NCBI GenBank assembly: GCA_003142535.1
Contig: PLMQ01000064.1
Span: 131,568-174,763 of the forward strand
Reading direction: 5' to 3'
Source of the DNA: Syntrophaceae bacterium
Lineage (GTDB): Bacteria; Desulfobacterota; Syntrophia; Syntrophales; Smithellaceae
Length of the DNA: 43,196 nucleotides
Below, piece after piece: positions 14,725-25,119 of the stretch. Position numbers and translations under genes: made by a program. The notes below the pieces were generated by a model, which was not told where the DNA came from, did not search any database, and saw only the letters and a list, made by a program, of their open reading frames with translations. Within the stretch, counting starts at the first letter, position 1. The number at the start of each line of letters is the position of its first letter.

Positions 14725-16288
14725 TTTTTATCCTCCCTGTCAAAATCCATAAAATTGATATTAAAACAAATCCAAAGCAAATAAATACTAATACATCTCC
14801 ATATTGAGCGTAAATAGTCTGTATATAAGCAAACTTAACATTTCCTTTTGCGGCAGCTTTCTCAAAAATTCTTGTTTGCAAAATAATCTCCCCTTTCGGG
14901 CTGACTATTCCGGAAATACCGGTATTGGCGGCTCTGACCAGAAACATCTTTGTTTCCACGGCTCGAAACACCGCCATGAAAAAATGCTGAAAAGGGGCCG
15001 ATGTAGCGCCAAACCAGGCATCATTGGTGATGTTTATCAATAACCCGGCACCGGCGTTTTTATACATTCTCGAGGCAAAAGGCAATATCCCTTCATAACA
15101 GATTAATACTCCGACTTTCCTGTTATCCAGATTTAACGGGTAATAACCTGTCCCCACGCTGAAATCACCCATTCCCGCAGTCAGTTTTCGAATGAAAGGA
15201 AAAATGTCACGTAGCGGCACGTATTCACCATAAGGCACCAAATGAACTTTATCATACTTGCCTTTAATCTCTCCATCGGGCGCCAAAAGATATGCACTGT
15301 TGTAATAATCCTTATCCCGTTCTTGTTGCACGTAACTTGTAGAACCGAATATAAACCAGTTTTTCGTTTTAACCGCTATGCCTCTAACCTTCTGCTGGAA
15401 ATCATTTTCATCCTGATAATTGAAAGGCAAGGCTGTTTCCGGCCAGATAATCAAGCCGTCTTTTGCCGGTGTATTTTGCAAAGATAGTTGCTCGTAAATG
15501 TTTATTGTTTCCTTCTGATAACTCTCATGCCATTTTATAGATTGATCAATATTCCCCTGAACCAGCAAAACTTCGATCGCTGATGCATTTTTTAAATAAT
15601 TATCAACCTGCTTTGTTCTGTTTATACCGTATATTAAAATTGCCACAATAATTAACGCCACTATGGATAGAAGGATAAATGCATTTCTTGATCTTTTTAT
15701 GATGACTTCCAATAAGGTTGCGTTGGCCAGGACGATCAAAAAGGACAGTCCATACACTCCGGAAATATCCGCAAATTGAATAAGATTAATATGCAGGTAT
15801 TGGGAATAGCCGAGATTTTCCCAGGGGAAACCGGTCAGAAAGTATGATTTACAATATTCCAGGCATACCCATAAAACTGGCGCCATAACATACACGGCAA
15901 TCCTTCGCCGGAAAAAAACGATACCAGCAGCAAAGATAGCTGTATAAAGGCTCAAATAAGCGGCCAGTAACAGCATTAAAATAATTCCCAGATAAACGGG
16001 CAAATAGCCGTAATTTACAACTACATAAGTTATCCAGTATATTATGCCGATATGGCCTATTAAACCGGTAATGAAACCAAGGAGTAATGCCCGACTGATA
16101 GTTTTTGTCTCTTTGATCGCCCAAAATAGGGGAATCAAAGCAATCCAGGCAATAAGGCCTGAACCATACTTGGGAAATGATAGAAATAATAATATGCCGC
16201 TGATGACAGCAAAAAATAAATTATTCCAGGGAAAGTCTGCATTTCTTGTTGAGGTTTGATATTTCGTCAGGACAGGCTTATTCATCAT
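14693..16288 (-). CDS. lnt: Apolipoprotein N-acyltransferase
   Basis: Inner-membrane enzyme that adds the third acyl chain to lipoproteins; 531 residues. About six to seven N-terminal membrane helices (to about 222) precede the periplasmic nitrilase-like domain, whose catalytic triad is visible as E284 (IWPETALPF), K347 (KYDKVHLVPYG) and C397 (LICYEG). A last membrane helix lies near 505-522. It overlaps corC-like upstream by 11 bp and prfB downstream by 32 bp, so the three are probably one transcript. Its presence agrees with the lipoprotein signals in the mltD-like and parvulin-type genes. Confidence 0.93.
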   Translation of the reverse strand: MMNKPVLTKYQTSTRNADFPWNNLFFAVISGILLFLSFPKYGSGLIAWIALIPLFWAIKETKTISRALLLGFITGLIGHIGIIYWITYVVVNYGYLPVYLGIILMLLLAAYLSLYTAIFAAGIVFFRRRIAVYVMAPVLWVCLEYCKSYFLTGFPWENLGYSQYLHINLIQFADISGVYGLSFLIVLANATLLEVIIKRSRNAFILLSIVALIIVAILIYGINRTKQVDNYLKNASAIEVLLVQGNIDQSIKWHESYQKETINIYEQLSLQNTPAKDGLIIWPETALPFNYQDENDFQQKVRGIAVKTKNWFIFGSTSYVQQERDKDYYNSAYLLAPDGEIKGKYDKVHLVPYGEYVPLRDIFPFIRKLTAGMGDFSVGTGYYPLNLDNRKVGVLICYEGILPFASRMYKNAGAGLLINITNDAWFGATSAPFQHFFMAVFRAVETKMFLVRAANTGISGIVSPKGEIILQTRIFEKAAAKGNVKFAYIQTIYAQYGDVLVFICFGFVLISILWILTGRIKNAGRKYSGNG

Positions 16289-17099
16289 TTTTGCTCTTGT
16301 TTAATTTTCGGACTTTCACTCTTTTAATGCTTCTTTCGTCGGCATTTTCTATCGACATCTCCAATCCTTCTATCTGAAATTTTTCTCCGGTATGCGGTAT
16401 TCTCTTTGTTGAATTCAAAATAAGACCGCTTAGCGTTTCATATCTCCCTTTTTCCAAATTAATATTGAAATATTCCTCTACTTTTTCAATTTCCGTTCTG
16501 CCGTCAATAATAAATGATCCATCAGTGGTTTTCGATATTCCATCAATTGCGGTAATATCTTCATGTTCGTCACGAATTTCGCCGACAATTTCTTCCAGCA
16601 GATCTTCCAGTGTCACCAGGCCCGAAGTCCCGCCATATTCGTCAATAACAATTGCTATGTGCTTCTTATTTTCTTTCAGCTCATGAAACAGTAAATGAGT
16701 ATTTTTTGTTTCCGGAATGTAGTATGGTTTGATGAGACTAGCCAGTAAATCTTCCTTGGTGATTTGTTTCGACCAGAATTTCAGTAAATCCTTTACATTC
16801 AGTATTCCTATAATATTATCGATCGTACCGCGGTAAACTGGAATTCGCGTATGCCTCGATTCGATTACTTCCTGTATTATTTCTTCAATCCTTGCTTCGG
16901 TACTCACGGCGATTATTTCTGTGCGCGGAATCATTATTTCCCGTACCAGGATATGGGTAAAATCCAAAATGTTTTCAATCATTTCTTTGGACGACGAATC
17001 CAATAAATTATACTTCCGCGCCTTACACAGAGCGGCTTCAATTTCATTCCTTATATAATCATGAGAGTGCCAGAAAAAAAATTTGTTCTTGATCGTCAT
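16278..17099 (-). CDS. CorC/HlyC-type CBS-domain protein
   Basis: 273-residue cytosolic protein with a CBS pair (about 60-180; [17 protein letters not shown] opens it and [20 protein letters not shown] closes it) and a C-terminal transporter-associated (CorC_HlyC) domain from about 195. Family members are linked to magnesium or cobalt efflux and often sit beside lnt, as here. There is no membrane domain, so it is the short CorC form rather than the full-length DUF21 protein. The start is ATG 17099. Confidence 0.88.
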   Translation of the reverse strand: MTIKNKFFFWHSHDYIRNEIEAALCKARKYNLLDSSSKEMIENILDFTHILVREIMIPRTEIIAVSTEARIEEIIQEVIESRHTRIPVYRGTIDNIIGILNVKDLLKFWSKQITKEDLLASLIKPYYIPETKNTHLLFHELKENKKHIAIVIDEYGGTSGLVTLEDLLEEIVGEIRDEHEDITAIDGISKTTDGSFIIDGRTEIEKVEEYFNINLEKGRYETLSGLILNSTKRIPHTGEKFQIEGLEMSIENADERSIKRVKVRKLNKSKNDE

Positions 17100-17121
17100 A
17101 TTTTAATAATTATCTCCTGCA

Positions 17122-17994
17122 TTATAATCCACGTAAATATTCCGGTCTCATTTTGCTTATGTCTTTGGCATCAATAATGGAACCGATCAAATTTAATATT
17201 TTTCCCTTATCTCCCGGTAAATATGCCCTGACCGGTAGATAATTGGAAGCATGATTGGCAGTAAAATAGCAATTTGTAAAATTGGCATTAGCTATTATTA
17301 GATAAAGTTCCCGGAGAAAACCAAATTTATCCGGTAGGGCAAAGCGGCCGGAAATATAATCATTATAAAGTGGAGTTTGCGGAACAAGCATTAAGGTTAA
17401 TGCCCCTACATAATCCGGATCAATATCAGATAATATTCTGGCGGTATCTTGAGCATACTCAATACTATTTTTATTTCCGCCCAGTCCCAAAATTACAGTT
17501 ACCGAAAGAGTGATTCCCGCTTCTTTTACCCGGCAGGAAGCTTCCACCATTTGATCGTAGGTTACGCCTTTTTTAATTTTTTTTAGTAATTCGCTATTAC
17601 CTGTTTCCACACCAAGATAAATTATTTTTAATCCCAGTTCCTTCAGCCTTCTTAAATCATCAACTGATTTTATTAATATGCTTTTGGCATTGGCATACGT
17701 TCCGATTCTTTTTATATTATGAATGCTTGCGTTAATTAACTTAAGTATTTCTTCAAGACGAATCTGCGGTATTATCAGGACATCTCCGTCGCATAAAAAT
17801 ACTTTTTCCACACATCCGTAAGAACGGGCTTCCGCTAAATCTTGCTTGATTATATCCAGAGATTTAATTCTGAATTTCTTTTCCTGATAAGTTCCGCAAA
17901 ATGTGCATTTATTATGCGAGCAGCCAACTGTCAATTGCAAAAGCAGGCTATCTGCTTCACTGGGCGGCCTTATTATTAAACCTTCATAATCCAT
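17122..17994 (-). CDS. Radical SAM protein
   Basis: 290 residues with an iron-sulfur binding motif CSHNKCTFC (C-x4-C-x2-C instead of the commonest C-x3-C-x2-C) near residue 25 and downstream SAM-contact segments (YLGVETGN; ILGLGG). This spacing is known in a group of uncharacterised radical SAM proteins of anaerobes. Substrate unknown. It lies 22 bp upstream of the corC-like gene on the same strand and may head that operon. Confidence 0.85.
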   Translation of the reverse strand: MDYEGLIIRPPSEADSLLLQLTVGCSHNKCTFCGTYQEKKFRIKSLDIIKQDLAEARSYGCVEKVFLCDGDVLIIPQIRLEEILKLINASIHNIKRIGTYANAKSILIKSVDDLRRLKELGLKIIYLGVETGNSELLKKIKKGVTYDQMVEASCRVKEAGITLSVTVILGLGGNKNSIEYAQDTARILSDIDPDYVGALTLMLVPQTPLYNDYISGRFALPDKFGFLRELYLIIANANFTNCYFTANHASNYLPVRAYLPGDKGKILNLIGSIIDAKDISKMRPEYLRGL

Positions 17995-18060
17995 ATCTTA
18001 TTCTTCATCTGAATACTTTTTTTCTAAACTACTAGATTGATTGTCAAAAAGCAAGTAATT

Positions 18061-18140
18061 GGGTAATCCCGCCAATGCGGGATAGTTCGACTTGCCAATT
18101 CCACTGCGCTACGCTTGTATGATTGGAGTCTCACTAATAA
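18061..18140 (+). repeat. Short copy of the modular intergenic repeat
   Basis: Contains the block CGACTTGCCAATTCCACTGCG and ends in ATTGGAGTCTCACTAATAA, the same end as the copy at 35541-35561; the ATCCCGCCAATGCGGGAT start is itself a hairpin. It lies between the radical SAM gene and the tRNA terminator. Confidence 0.7.
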
Positions 18141-18142
18141 AA

Positions 18143-18172
18143 AAGGGAGTCGCCACAACGGCTGACTCCCTT
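18143..18172 (-). terminator. Terminator of the tRNA-Val/tRNA-Asp transcript
   Basis: Read leftward: AAGGGAGTC-A-GCC, short loop, GGC-GACTCCCTT and then a run of T. It stands just downstream of tRNA-Asp and is a typical rho-independent terminator. Confidence 0.85.
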
Positions 18173-18180
18173 AGATTTTC

Positions 18181-18257
18181 TGGCGGGGCCGATGGGACTT
18201 GAACCCACGCCCTCCGGCGTGACAGGCCGGCGTTATAACCAACTTAACTACGACCCC
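18181..18257 (-). tRNA. tRNA-Asp (GTC)
   Basis: 77 nt including an encoded CCA. The minus strand begins GGGGTCGTAG and ends GGCCCCGCCA; the anticodon arm GGCCTGTCACGCC shows anticodon GTC. The T-loop GTTCAAGTC is standard. Confidence 0.95.
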
Positions 18258-18295
18258 AAAAAATCATTATGTTTAGTCAAAAATACTTTCTTTTA

Positions 18296-18371
18296 TGGTA
18301 GGCGGAACAGGGCTCGAACCTGTGACATCCACGGTGTAAGCGTGGCGCTCTCCCAGCTGAGCTACCCGCCC
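18296..18371 (-). tRNA. tRNA-Val (TAC)
   Basis: 76 nt including CCA. Starts GGGCGGGTAGCTCAGC, anticodon loop CTTACAC gives TAC, and the T arm holds GGTTCGAGCC. It lies 38 bp upstream of tRNA-Asp and is probably co-transcribed with it. Confidence 0.95.
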
Positions 18372-18395
18372 GCAAGGTCTCAAAACAATGTGAGG

Positions 18396-18424
18396 TTTCT
18401 AGCAACATTGATAATACTTGTCAA
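18396..18424 (-). promoter_or_regulatory. Probable promoter of tRNA-Val/tRNA-Asp
   Basis: Reading leftward: TTGACA (18424-18419), 17 bp, TAGAAA (18401-18396), about 25 bp before tRNA-Val. Confidence 0.6.
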
Positions 18425-18438
18425 GCGTTAAATCTTCT

Positions 18439-20844
18439 TTAATTCACTGATGGAGCGCTTTCCGACATAACCGGAGCGCAGGCTGGGCGAAAATCATCAT
18501 CATCTTTTACAAATGCTCTTTCCAATACTTCGTCAATGTGATCGACATAAATTATTTCCAGTGCATTTTGCACATTTTGCGGAACTTCCGCTATATCTTT
18601 TTCATTATCCTTGGGAACAATAACTGTCTTAATATTTCCGCGATGTGCAGCAAGAATTTTCTCTTTCAAACCGCCAATCGGCAGGACTCTGCCTCTTAAG
18701 GTAATTTCTCCGGTCATGGCCAGATCAGCCCTTACTTTTTTCTTCATTAAAGCTGAAGCAATCGCTGTGGCCATGGCAATACCAGCGGATGGCCCATCCT
18801 TGGGAATTGCACCTTCGGGAACATGAACATGGATATCAATCTTTTTATAAAAATTCTTGGCTAAGCCGAATCTCTCCGCTCTGGCGCGAATGTAGGTCAA
18901 AGCAGCCTGAACTGATTCCTGCATGACATCGCCCAATTTACCGGTCATAACCATTTTTCCCGTACCTTCCATTATGGATGCTTCAATTGACAGAAGCTCG
19001 CCCCCAACTTCGGTCCAGGCAAGCCCTGTGGTCAGGCCGATTTCGTTTTTACCTTCTGTTTCTCCGTGCCGGAATTTCGGAACTCCCAGATATTTAGGAA
19101 TGGACTTGGCCGCAATGATTATTTTATTTTTACTGCCATTGCTGACCAGTTCTTTGGCAATTTTACGGCAAACAGAGGCAATTTCCCTCTCCAGATTTCG
19201 GACACCGGCTTCCCGCGTGTATTGACGGATAATTCTCAGCAACGCTCCCTTACTGAATTCGATATTTCCTGGTACAAGACCATTGGCTTCCATTTCTTTG
19301 GTTATTAAAAATCGTTTTGCTATTTGATATTTTTCCTGTTCCGTGTATCCGGCAATTCTGATCACTTCCATCCTGTCCTGCAGCGGCGCAGGTATTGTCT
19401 GTAATACATTCGCCGTAGTAATGAACATTATATCGGACAAATCATAATCAACATCCAGATAATTATCATTAAAGGCAAAGTTCTGCTCCGGATCAAGAAC
19501 TTCCAATAGAGCCGAAGATGGATCACCCCGGAAATCAGAGGTAAGTTTGTCCACTTCATCCAGACAGAAAACAGGATTATTGGAACCGGCCTTTTTCAGC
19601 GACTGGATAATTTTACCCGGCATAGCACCGATATAAGTTCGACGATGGCCGCGTATTTCCGCTTCATCGCGGACACCACCCAGGGATATTCTTACAAATT
19701 TCCTATTTGTTGCTCTGGCCACAGATTTCGCAATTGATGTTTTTCCAACACCGGGAGGGCCAACCAGACAAAGTATCGGTCCTTTGTTTTTCTTTACCAG
19801 AAATTGCACTGCAAGGTATTCAATAATGCGTTCTTTGACTTTTTTCAGACCGAAATGATCTTCTTCCAGAATATCTTCTGATTCTTTCAAGGTATGCTTA
19901 TTTTCCGTTTTTTCCGACCAAGGCATATCCAATAGCCAATCGATATAATTCCTCACTACGGTGGCTTCTGCGGACATTGGCGCCATCATTTGTAATTTCT
20001 TAATTTCCTGCCTGACTTTTTTTGTTGCTTCTTCGGACATCTTCTTCGTTTTGAGCCGTTTTTCCAGATCAACTATTTCATTGCGGAAATCATCTTTTTC
20101 ACCCATTTCTTTTTGAATGGCACGCATTTGTTCATTGAGATAATAATCCTTTTGCGTCTTTTCCATCTGCTTTTTAACACGTCGCTTGATCTTTTCTTCC
20201 ACCTGCAGGATTTCGATTTCTGAAAGCATTAAGGAGTATATTGCTTCGAGACGTTCCGTAACATCGAATACTTCCATTATCTTCTGTTTATCTTCCAGTT
20301 TCACATTGAGATGAGTAACAACAACATCGGCAAGCTTTGATGCATCTTCAATTGCCGCTATCGTCCCCATCATTTCTACATGGATTTTTTTGCTGAGTTT
20401 AAGATAAAGCTCGAAAGATTCTTTTATGCTGCGCATCAGCGCCTGTTTTTTTATATCGTTATGATCATCAATATCTTCAATCTCATTGACTTTCGCGAGA
20501 AAAAAATCATCATTTTGCAAATATTCCTTGATTTCTCCGCGCATCTTACCCTCGACCAGCACCTTGACTGTTCCGTCCGGCAAACGCAAAAGCTGAATGA
20601 TGATGCCAATTGTTCCTACACGGTAGATATCTTCCTGACCGGGATCATCTTTCTTGGCATTCTTCTGGGCAACCATAAAAATGCCTTTTTCATATTTCAT
20701 CGCTGATTCCAGCGCTGCTATTGATTTTTCCCGTCCGACAAATAACGGCACTATCATATGCGGAAACACTACAACATCACGCAGCGGCAGAAGCGGAATG
20801 ACTATGGTTTTTTCTTGATTATTAATATTCTTTTCATCAAACAT
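18439..20844 (-). CDS. lon: ATP-dependent protease Lon
   Basis: 801-residue cytosolic AAA+ protease that removes damaged and regulatory proteins. It has the N-terminal substrate-binding domain ([16 protein letters not shown]), a coiled-coil middle, Walker A GPPGVGKT, Walker [10 protein letters not shown], and the C-terminal protease domain with catalytic Ser in PKDGPSAG and Lys in GGLKEK 43 residues later, as in Escherichia coli Lon. Length is usual. The start ATG 20844 is 22 bp after clpX. It is the last gene of the tig-clpP-clpX-lon run. Confidence 0.97.
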   Translation of the reverse strand: MFDEKNINNQEKTIVIPLLPLRDVVVFPHMIVPLFVGREKSIAALESAMKYEKGIFMVAQKNAKKDDPGQEDIYRVGTIGIIIQLLRLPDGTVKVLVEGKMRGEIKEYLQNDDFFLAKVNEIEDIDDHNDIKKQALMRSIKESFELYLKLSKKIHVEMMGTIAAIEDASKLADVVVTHLNVKLEDKQKIMEVFDVTERLEAIYSLMLSEIEILQVEEKIKRRVKKQMEKTQKDYYLNEQMRAIQKEMGEKDDFRNEIVDLEKRLKTKKMSEEATKKVRQEIKKLQMMAPMSAEATVVRNYIDWLLDMPWSEKTENKHTLKESEDILEEDHFGLKKVKERIIEYLAVQFLVKKNKGPILCLVGPPGVGKTSIAKSVARATNRKFVRISLGGVRDEAEIRGHRRTYIGAMPGKIIQSLKKAGSNNPVFCLDEVDKLTSDFRGDPSSALLEVLDPEQNFAFNDNYLDVDYDLSDIMFITTANVLQTIPAPLQDRMEVIRIAGYTEQEKYQIAKRFLITKEMEANGLVPGNIEFSKGALLRIIRQYTREAGVRNLEREIASVCRKIAKELVSNGSKNKIIIAAKSIPKYLGVPKFRHGETEGKNEIGLTTGLAWTEVGGELLSIEASIMEGTGKMVMTGKLGDVMQESVQAALTYIRARAERFGLAKNFYKKIDIHVHVPEGAIPKDGPSAGIAMATAIASALMKKKVRADLAMTGEITLRGRVLPIGGLKEKILAAHRGNIKTVIVPKDNEKDIAEVPQNVQNALEIIYVDHIDEVLERAFVKDDDDFRPACAPVMSESAPSVN

Positions 20845-20866
20845 AACTATTTACCTGTATATTCTC

Positions 20867-22102
20867 TTATGCAGATTCCGATTTTGTTTCATATATCAAA
20901 ATTGGTTTTTCATTATTCGTGACGACATCTTCACTGATGACACATTCTTTAATATCACGCTGCGATGGAATTTCGTACATAACTTCCAACATTGTATTTT
21001 CCAATATTGATCTTAATCCACGTGCTCCCGATTTTCTTTCCATCGAAGCTTTAGCCACAGCCCGTAGAGCCCCGTCTGTAAATTTCAAATTTACGTTTTC
21101 CAATTCAAACAATTTTTTATACTGCTTAATAATGGAATCTTTCGGCTCCATTAAAATACGAATTAAAGTAGCTTCATCCAGATCATCCAGTGCCGCTATA
21201 ACCGGCAGCCGGCCGATGAACTCGGGAATTAACCCGAATTTCAATAAATCCTCTGAACGAACTTCCGAAAGTATTTCGCCTATTCTTTTTTCCCTTTTGC
21301 TTTTTATTTTGGCGCCAAAACCCATGGCATTAGCACCAAGTCTTTTGGAAATAATATTTTCCAGATCGTTAAATGCTCCTCCGCAAATAAATAAAATATT
21401 GGTGGTGTCCACCTGAATAAATTCCTGCTGCGGATGCTTCCTGCCGCCTTTCGGTGGAATATTAGCCATCGTTCCTTCCATAATTTTTAATAGCGCCTGC
21501 TGAACTCCTTCACCGGAAACATCTCTGGTAATGGAAGGATTGCCTGATTTTTTTGCTATTTTATCTATTTCATCAATGTAAACGATACCTTTGGATGCCC
21601 TGGTAACATCATAGTCGGCATTTTGCAGTAGACTTAATATGATGTTTTCTACATCTTCGCCGACATAACCTGCTTCCGTTAACGTTGTTGCATCCGCTAT
21701 CGTGAAAGGAACATTAAGAAATTTAGCTAATGTTTTCGCCAAAAGCGTTTTTCCAGAACCGGTGGGTCCGACCAAAAGCACATTGCTTTTTTGAATATCT
21801 ACTCCGTCGGCATCTACATGGGAAAATAATCTTTTATAATGGTTATAAACGGCTACTGATAAGATTTTTTTTGTTTTTTCCTGTCCGATTACATATTGAT
21901 CTAAAAATTTCTTAATTTCTTTCGGTTCCGGTAATCCCTTTTTGCGGTCATTCTCTATTGATTTATCTTCTTCTTCCTCTACAATACAGCGACAAAGCTC
22001 AATACATTCATCGCATATATAAGCCGTAGGACCGGCAACCAGCTTTCTTACTTCGCTTTGCATTTTTCCGCAAAAAGAACAAAAAAGCATACCCTGCCCC
22101 AT
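20867..22102 (-). CDS. clpX: ATP-dependent Clp protease ATP-binding subunit ClpX
   Basis: 411-residue AAA+ unfoldase that feeds ClpP. The N-terminal zinc-binding domain is visible (CSFCGK ... CDECIELC), then Walker A GPTGSGKT, Walker [11 protein letters not shown] and the ClpP-docking loop IGRLPV-type region. ATG 22102 is preferred (AAGGA 7 nt upstream) over a GTG 27 bp earlier. The start overlaps the end of clpP by at most a few bases, or lies 10 bp after it, depending on start choice. Confidence 0.97.
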   Translation of the reverse strand: MGQGMLFCSFCGKMQSEVRKLVAGPTAYICDECIELCRCIVEEEEDKSIENDRKKGLPEPKEIKKFLDQYVIGQEKTKKILSVAVYNHYKRLFSHVDADGVDIQKSNVLLVGPTGSGKTLLAKTLAKFLNVPFTIADATTLTEAGYVGEDVENIILSLLQNADYDVTRASKGIVYIDEIDKIAKKSGNPSITRDVSGEGVQQALLKIMEGTMANIPPKGGRKHPQQEFIQVDTTNILFICGGAFNDLENIISKRLGANAMGFGAKIKSKREKRIGEILSEVRSEDLLKFGLIPEFIGRLPVIAALDDLDEATLIRILMEPKDSIIKQYKKLFELENVNLKFTDGALRAVAKASMERKSGARGLRSILENTMLEVMYEIPSQRDIKECVISEDVVTNNEKPILIYETKSESA

Positions 22103-22112
22103 ACGATTATCC

Positions 22113-22742
22113 TTACTTCTTTTTATCACTTACTTTCTCCTTTATTTGTTCCGTAACTGAGGGCTTTCTTATTATTATATCGTCAATTAAACCATAATCC
22201 TTAGCTTGCTCGCTGGTCATATAATAATCACGGTCCGTATCATTTACAACTTTGGCGAGAGACTGACCGGTTAAATCGGCCATGATTCTGTTTAATTCAT
22301 CTTTTAATCTTAGAATTTCTCTAGCCTGAATGTCAATGTCCGTGGCCTGACCTTGGAAACCGCCCAAGGGCTGATGGATCAAAATGCGTGAATGCGGCAG
22401 GGCAAACCGCTTCCCTTTTTCTCCGGCAGCCAGAAGCAAAGCGGCCATGCTGGCTGCCTGCCCCATACAAACTGTCGAAATTGGCGATTTAATATATTGC
22501 ATCGTATCATAAATTGCCATACCTGAACTGACATGACCACCAGGCGAATTTAAGTAAAAGAATATTTCTTTATCCGGGTCTTCTGATTCTAAATACAGCA
22601 TTTGCGCAACAACAAGATTGGCAACATTATCATCTATAGCCGTACCTAAAAATATAATACGGTCCTTCAATAGTCTCGAATAAATATCAAATGCCCGTTC
22701 TCCGCGGCCGTCCTGTTCAACCACCATGGGAATTAATGTCAC
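22113..22742 (-). CDS. clpP: ATP-dependent Clp protease proteolytic subunit ClpP
   Basis: 209-residue serine peptidase forming the ClpP barrel. Catalytic S98 (GQAASMAA), H123 (ILIHQPLGG) and a downstream aspartate near 172 (TDRDYYM) are present. The start is GTG 22742 placed 7 nt after a full GGAGG, and it overlaps the TAG of tig; an internal ATG six codons on is weaker. Confidence 0.97.
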   Translation of the reverse strand: MTLIPMVVEQDGRGERAFDIYSRLLKDRIIFLGTAIDDNVANLVVAQMLYLESEDPDKEIFFYLNSPGGHVSSGMAIYDTMQYIKSPISTVCMGQAASMAALLLAAGEKGKRFALPHSRILIHQPLGGFQGQATDIDIQAREILRLKDELNRIMADLTGQSLAKVVNDTDRDYYMTSEQAKDYGLIDDIIIRKPSVTEQIKEKVSDKKK

Positions 22743-24064
22743 TATTTAACCTCCGGTTCCGTTCCTGTTTTTTCAATAGTCTTAATATTGGCATGTTGTT
22801 CTATAAAGTCAAATACCTTTTTTTGTAGTAATTCAGCCCGGAGACTATCTTTTCTTTCCTCTTTTTCATAGGCACTTTTTAATTGTTGATAATCCCGACC
22901 ATGTTTTACGTCCAAATCTTTAATATAATTATCCACATCAGCATTATCAACTTTCAGAGATTCTTTTTCGGCAATCTTTTTTATGATAAGAAAAGATTTA
23001 ACAATTTTAACGGCATCATCTTTAAATTTGTCATGCATTTTCAAACTAAGCTCGGTGACATTTTTTTCATCCATACCGGCAGAAGTCATTCTCTTATGTG
23101 TATCAGCCATCATAAAATAAATCTGCCTTTCCACAAGCGATGCCGGAACCTCAAAATCATTATCTTTGATTAACGAATCCAAAATTCGATTCTGCAGGTT
23201 TGTTTGCGATATCCTCCCCGCCTCTTCTTCCAAAGATTTGCGAACATCATTTTTAAAATCTTCGAGGGAACCGTATTTGTCGAAATTCTTGATGAAATTT
23301 TCATCTATTTCCGGCAGTTTTTTTTCTTTAATGTCTTTTACCGTTACGGAAAAAGTTACATCTTTGCCGGCAAATTTCTTTTCATGGTATTCTTCAGGAA
23401 AAGTCACTCCAATAGATTTTGTCTCTCCACTTTTCATACCAACCAGTTGTTCTTCAAATCCAGGAATGAATTTCTTTGATCCGAGTTCTAAAAAATAATT
23501 ATCGGCTTTTAATTCCTTAAATGATTCCCCGTTTAATGATCCTGTAAAATCTATCGTTACGAAATCACCAATTGCCACCGGCCGTTCTTCCTTGATTTCT
23601 TCCATAGTGGCAAACATTTGTCGTATTTGCCCCAGCCTGTCTTCCAGATTATTCTCTGTTATCTGAATTCTTTCCTTCTCTACAGCCATTCCCTGATAAC
23701 TTTTGGGCTCGAAATCCTGCTCAATTTCAAATGATGCGGTAAAAGAAAAATCCGTATTTTCTTTTATACCTTCCTGAGCAATATCCGGTTTGGAAACCGC
23801 TGCTATTCTCCTTTCTTCCATAGCCTGCCAGTAATATTTATTAATTATATTGGTTATGGTGTCCTCTTCGGCATGATCTTTAAAATATGTTTCCAAAACT
23901 TTGCGGGGTATTTTTCCCGGACGGAATCCTTTGATTTTCGCCTTTTTTCCGACATTACGATATGCTGCATCAAGCTCTTCTTTAACTTCAATCCAGGGAA
24001 TTTCAAACGACATCTTTTTCTTCACCGGACTAAGATCTTCCAATTTAATTACAACTTGGCTCAC
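22742..24064 (-). CDS. tig: Trigger factor
   Basis: 440-residue ribosome-bound chaperone and prolyl isomerase. The ribosome-binding signature [13 protein letters not shown] is near residue 46, the FKBP-type domain spans about 155-245 ([14 protein letters not shown]), and the C-terminal chaperone arms are helical. The start is GTG 24064 preceded by AAGGAG. It is 46 bp downstream of tRNA-Leu on the same strand, so it may share the tRNA promoter or use the TATAAT-like box between them. Confidence 0.96.
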   Translation of the reverse strand: MSQVVIKLEDLSPVKKKMSFEIPWIEVKEELDAAYRNVGKKAKIKGFRPGKIPRKVLETYFKDHAEEDTITNIINKYYWQAMEERRIAAVSKPDIAQEGIKENTDFSFTASFEIEQDFEPKSYQGMAVEKERIQITENNLEDRLGQIRQMFATMEEIKEERPVAIGDFVTIDFTGSLNGESFKELKADNYFLELGSKKFIPGFEEQLVGMKSGETKSIGVTFPEEYHEKKFAGKDVTFSVTVKDIKEKKLPEIDENFIKNFDKYGSLEDFKNDVRKSLEEEAGRISQTNLQNRILDSLIKDNDFEVPASLVERQIYFMMADTHKRMTSAGMDEKNVTELSLKMHDKFKDDAVKIVKSFLIIKKIAEKESLKVDNADVDNYIKDLDVKHGRDYQQLKSAYEKEERKDSLRAELLQKKVFDFIEQHANIKTIEKTGTEPEVK

Positions 24065-24110
24065 CTCTTTTTATCTCCTTCTATTATAAAATATTATTTT
24101 CCGTCAGTAA

Positions 24111-24197
24111 TGGTGCGAGAGAGGGGATTTGAACCCCTATCCGCTTAGGCGGGCTGGATCCTAAGTCCAGTGCGTCTGCCAATTCCGCCACTCTCGC
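24111..24197 (-). tRNA. tRNA-Leu (TAG)
   Basis: 87 nt including CCA, a long-variable-arm tRNA. The 5' end GCGAGAGTGGCGGAATTGGC is typical of tRNA-Leu; the anticodon loop CTTAGGA gives TAG; the variable arm is GCCCGCCTAAGCGG. Confidence 0.95.
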
Positions 24198-24216
24198 TTG
24201 GGGATAATACTGAATT

Positions 24217-24244
24217 ATATTATCATTACCCGAATAAATGTCAA
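24217..24244 (-). promoter_or_regulatory. Probable promoter of tRNA-Leu
   Basis: Reading leftward: TTGACA (24244-24239), 16 bp, TAATAT (24222-24217), about 20 bp before the tRNA. Element B inserted about 150 bp upstream, leaving this promoter intact. Confidence 0.7.
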
Positions 24245-24389
24245 CGCGGATTATATTCCATATTTTTTAAAAAAAACAGTTACATTAACCTATTAGCGAG
24301 CGCTCATGTAATTGATTATGTGTTTTATTGCAAGAGAAATGTCTTTATAATCTTAATCTTATATCAAATCCAGTAATTATTATCTCTGC

Positions 24390-24397
24390 GAATTGTT
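24390..24397. repeat. Left target-site duplication of element B (GAATTGTT)
   Basis: GAATTGTT precedes the left end and recurs at 26964-26971 right after the right end. A neighbouring C could extend the match to 9 bp. Confidence 0.85.
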
Positions 24398-24415
24398 GGC
24401 AGTGTATCAGTTTGA
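24398..24415 (+). repeat. Left terminal inverted repeat of element B
   Basis: GGCAGTGTATCAGTTTGA; differs from the reverse complement of the right end only at position 3 (C for T). Confidence 0.88.
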
Positions 24416-24640
24416 TTCTTGGGCCCCTTGATTTCCTGCTCATGAGTCTATATAATAAATTAAAATATTGCCATTATATTTAGTATATGGCATAGGGCTT
24501 GCTGCTAAAATATTGCATATATTAGCCGATAAATAAGGCTGATAGTGCTTTTGGACTTATTAAAAAAGTGTTGTTATTAAAAACAATATGCTATAAAAGC
24601 ACAAAGCGTTGTAATAAATAGTCACGAAGGAGTCATATTG

Positions 24641-24859
24641 ATGGCAGTTGGCCCGAATGGTGAGCATAGACCGGCTGATTTAATCGGATGCGCCATTGTA
24701 TCTGCACGTCTTGCTACAGGCGAAATAGAAGAATTACTTAAATCAAAATCTGGCAGAACTCGAAGCGGGAAAGCTGGTGCGAAAGCACGTGCCGACAAGC
24801 TAACAAAACAACAACGATCAGATATTGCCAAAAAGGCAGCAAAGAAGAGGTGGGGGTAA
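24641..24859 (+). CDS. Small basic KGG/IAKKAAK-motif protein (element B)
   Basis: 72 residues from ATG 24641, 8 nt after GAAGGAG (an in-frame TTG lies one codon upstream). The N-terminal half (RPADLIGCAIVSARLATGE) corresponds to that of the element A protein, and the C-terminal half (GKAGAKARADKLTKQQ, then RSDIAKKAAKKRW) matches it closely. It is the first gene inside the left terminus and reads inward, as its relative does in element A. It heads a four-gene operon. Function is unknown; binding to DNA or RNA is a guess from the Lys/Arg content. Confidence 0.75.
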   Translation: MAVGPNGEHRPADLIGCAIVSARLATGEIEELLKSKSGRTRSGKAGAKARADKLTKQQRSDIAKKAAKKRWG

Positions 24860-24861
24860 AA

Positions 24862-25119
24862 ATGGCTGAAAATAAGTTCAAATTGCAGCTTCCTAATGGT
24901 AACATTGGGGAAGGGGTGGATGTACCTATTAAGGAATCAAGTGAGAGTTCGGCTATTGTAAAGCTGGAAGATGGCACGATTCTCCGAGTTAAGTTTTCAA
25001 TAATTCAGGTAATAAGAGCTGATGGCGAATATGATCCAGATGGGAATACCTTTTATGCTGTAAAAGGTGCTCCCATGGTAGCAATAACGTCTATTAAAGA
25101 TGAACTGCGGAAAAAGTAA
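24862..25119 (+). CDS. 85-residue protein of unknown function (element B cargo)
   Basis: Starts at ATG 24862, two bases after the preceding stop codon, with GTGGGGG as ribosome binding site; an earlier in-frame ATG at 24850 would overlap the upstream gene. The sequence (KFKLQLPNGNIGEGVDVPIK..., SSAIVKLEDGTILRVKFSII) looks mostly beta-strand, possibly a small barrel. No family recognised. Its TAA overlaps the next ATG by one base (TAATG), indicating translational coupling. Confidence 0.7.
   Translation: MAENKFKLQLPNGNIGEGVDVPIKESSESSAIVKLEDGTILRVKFSIIQVIRADGEYDPDGNTFYAVKGAPMVAITSIKDELRKK

Noticed and set aside
20919-21416. 165-codon plus-strand frame
   Set aside because: Antisense shadow of clpX; contains no recognisable domain.
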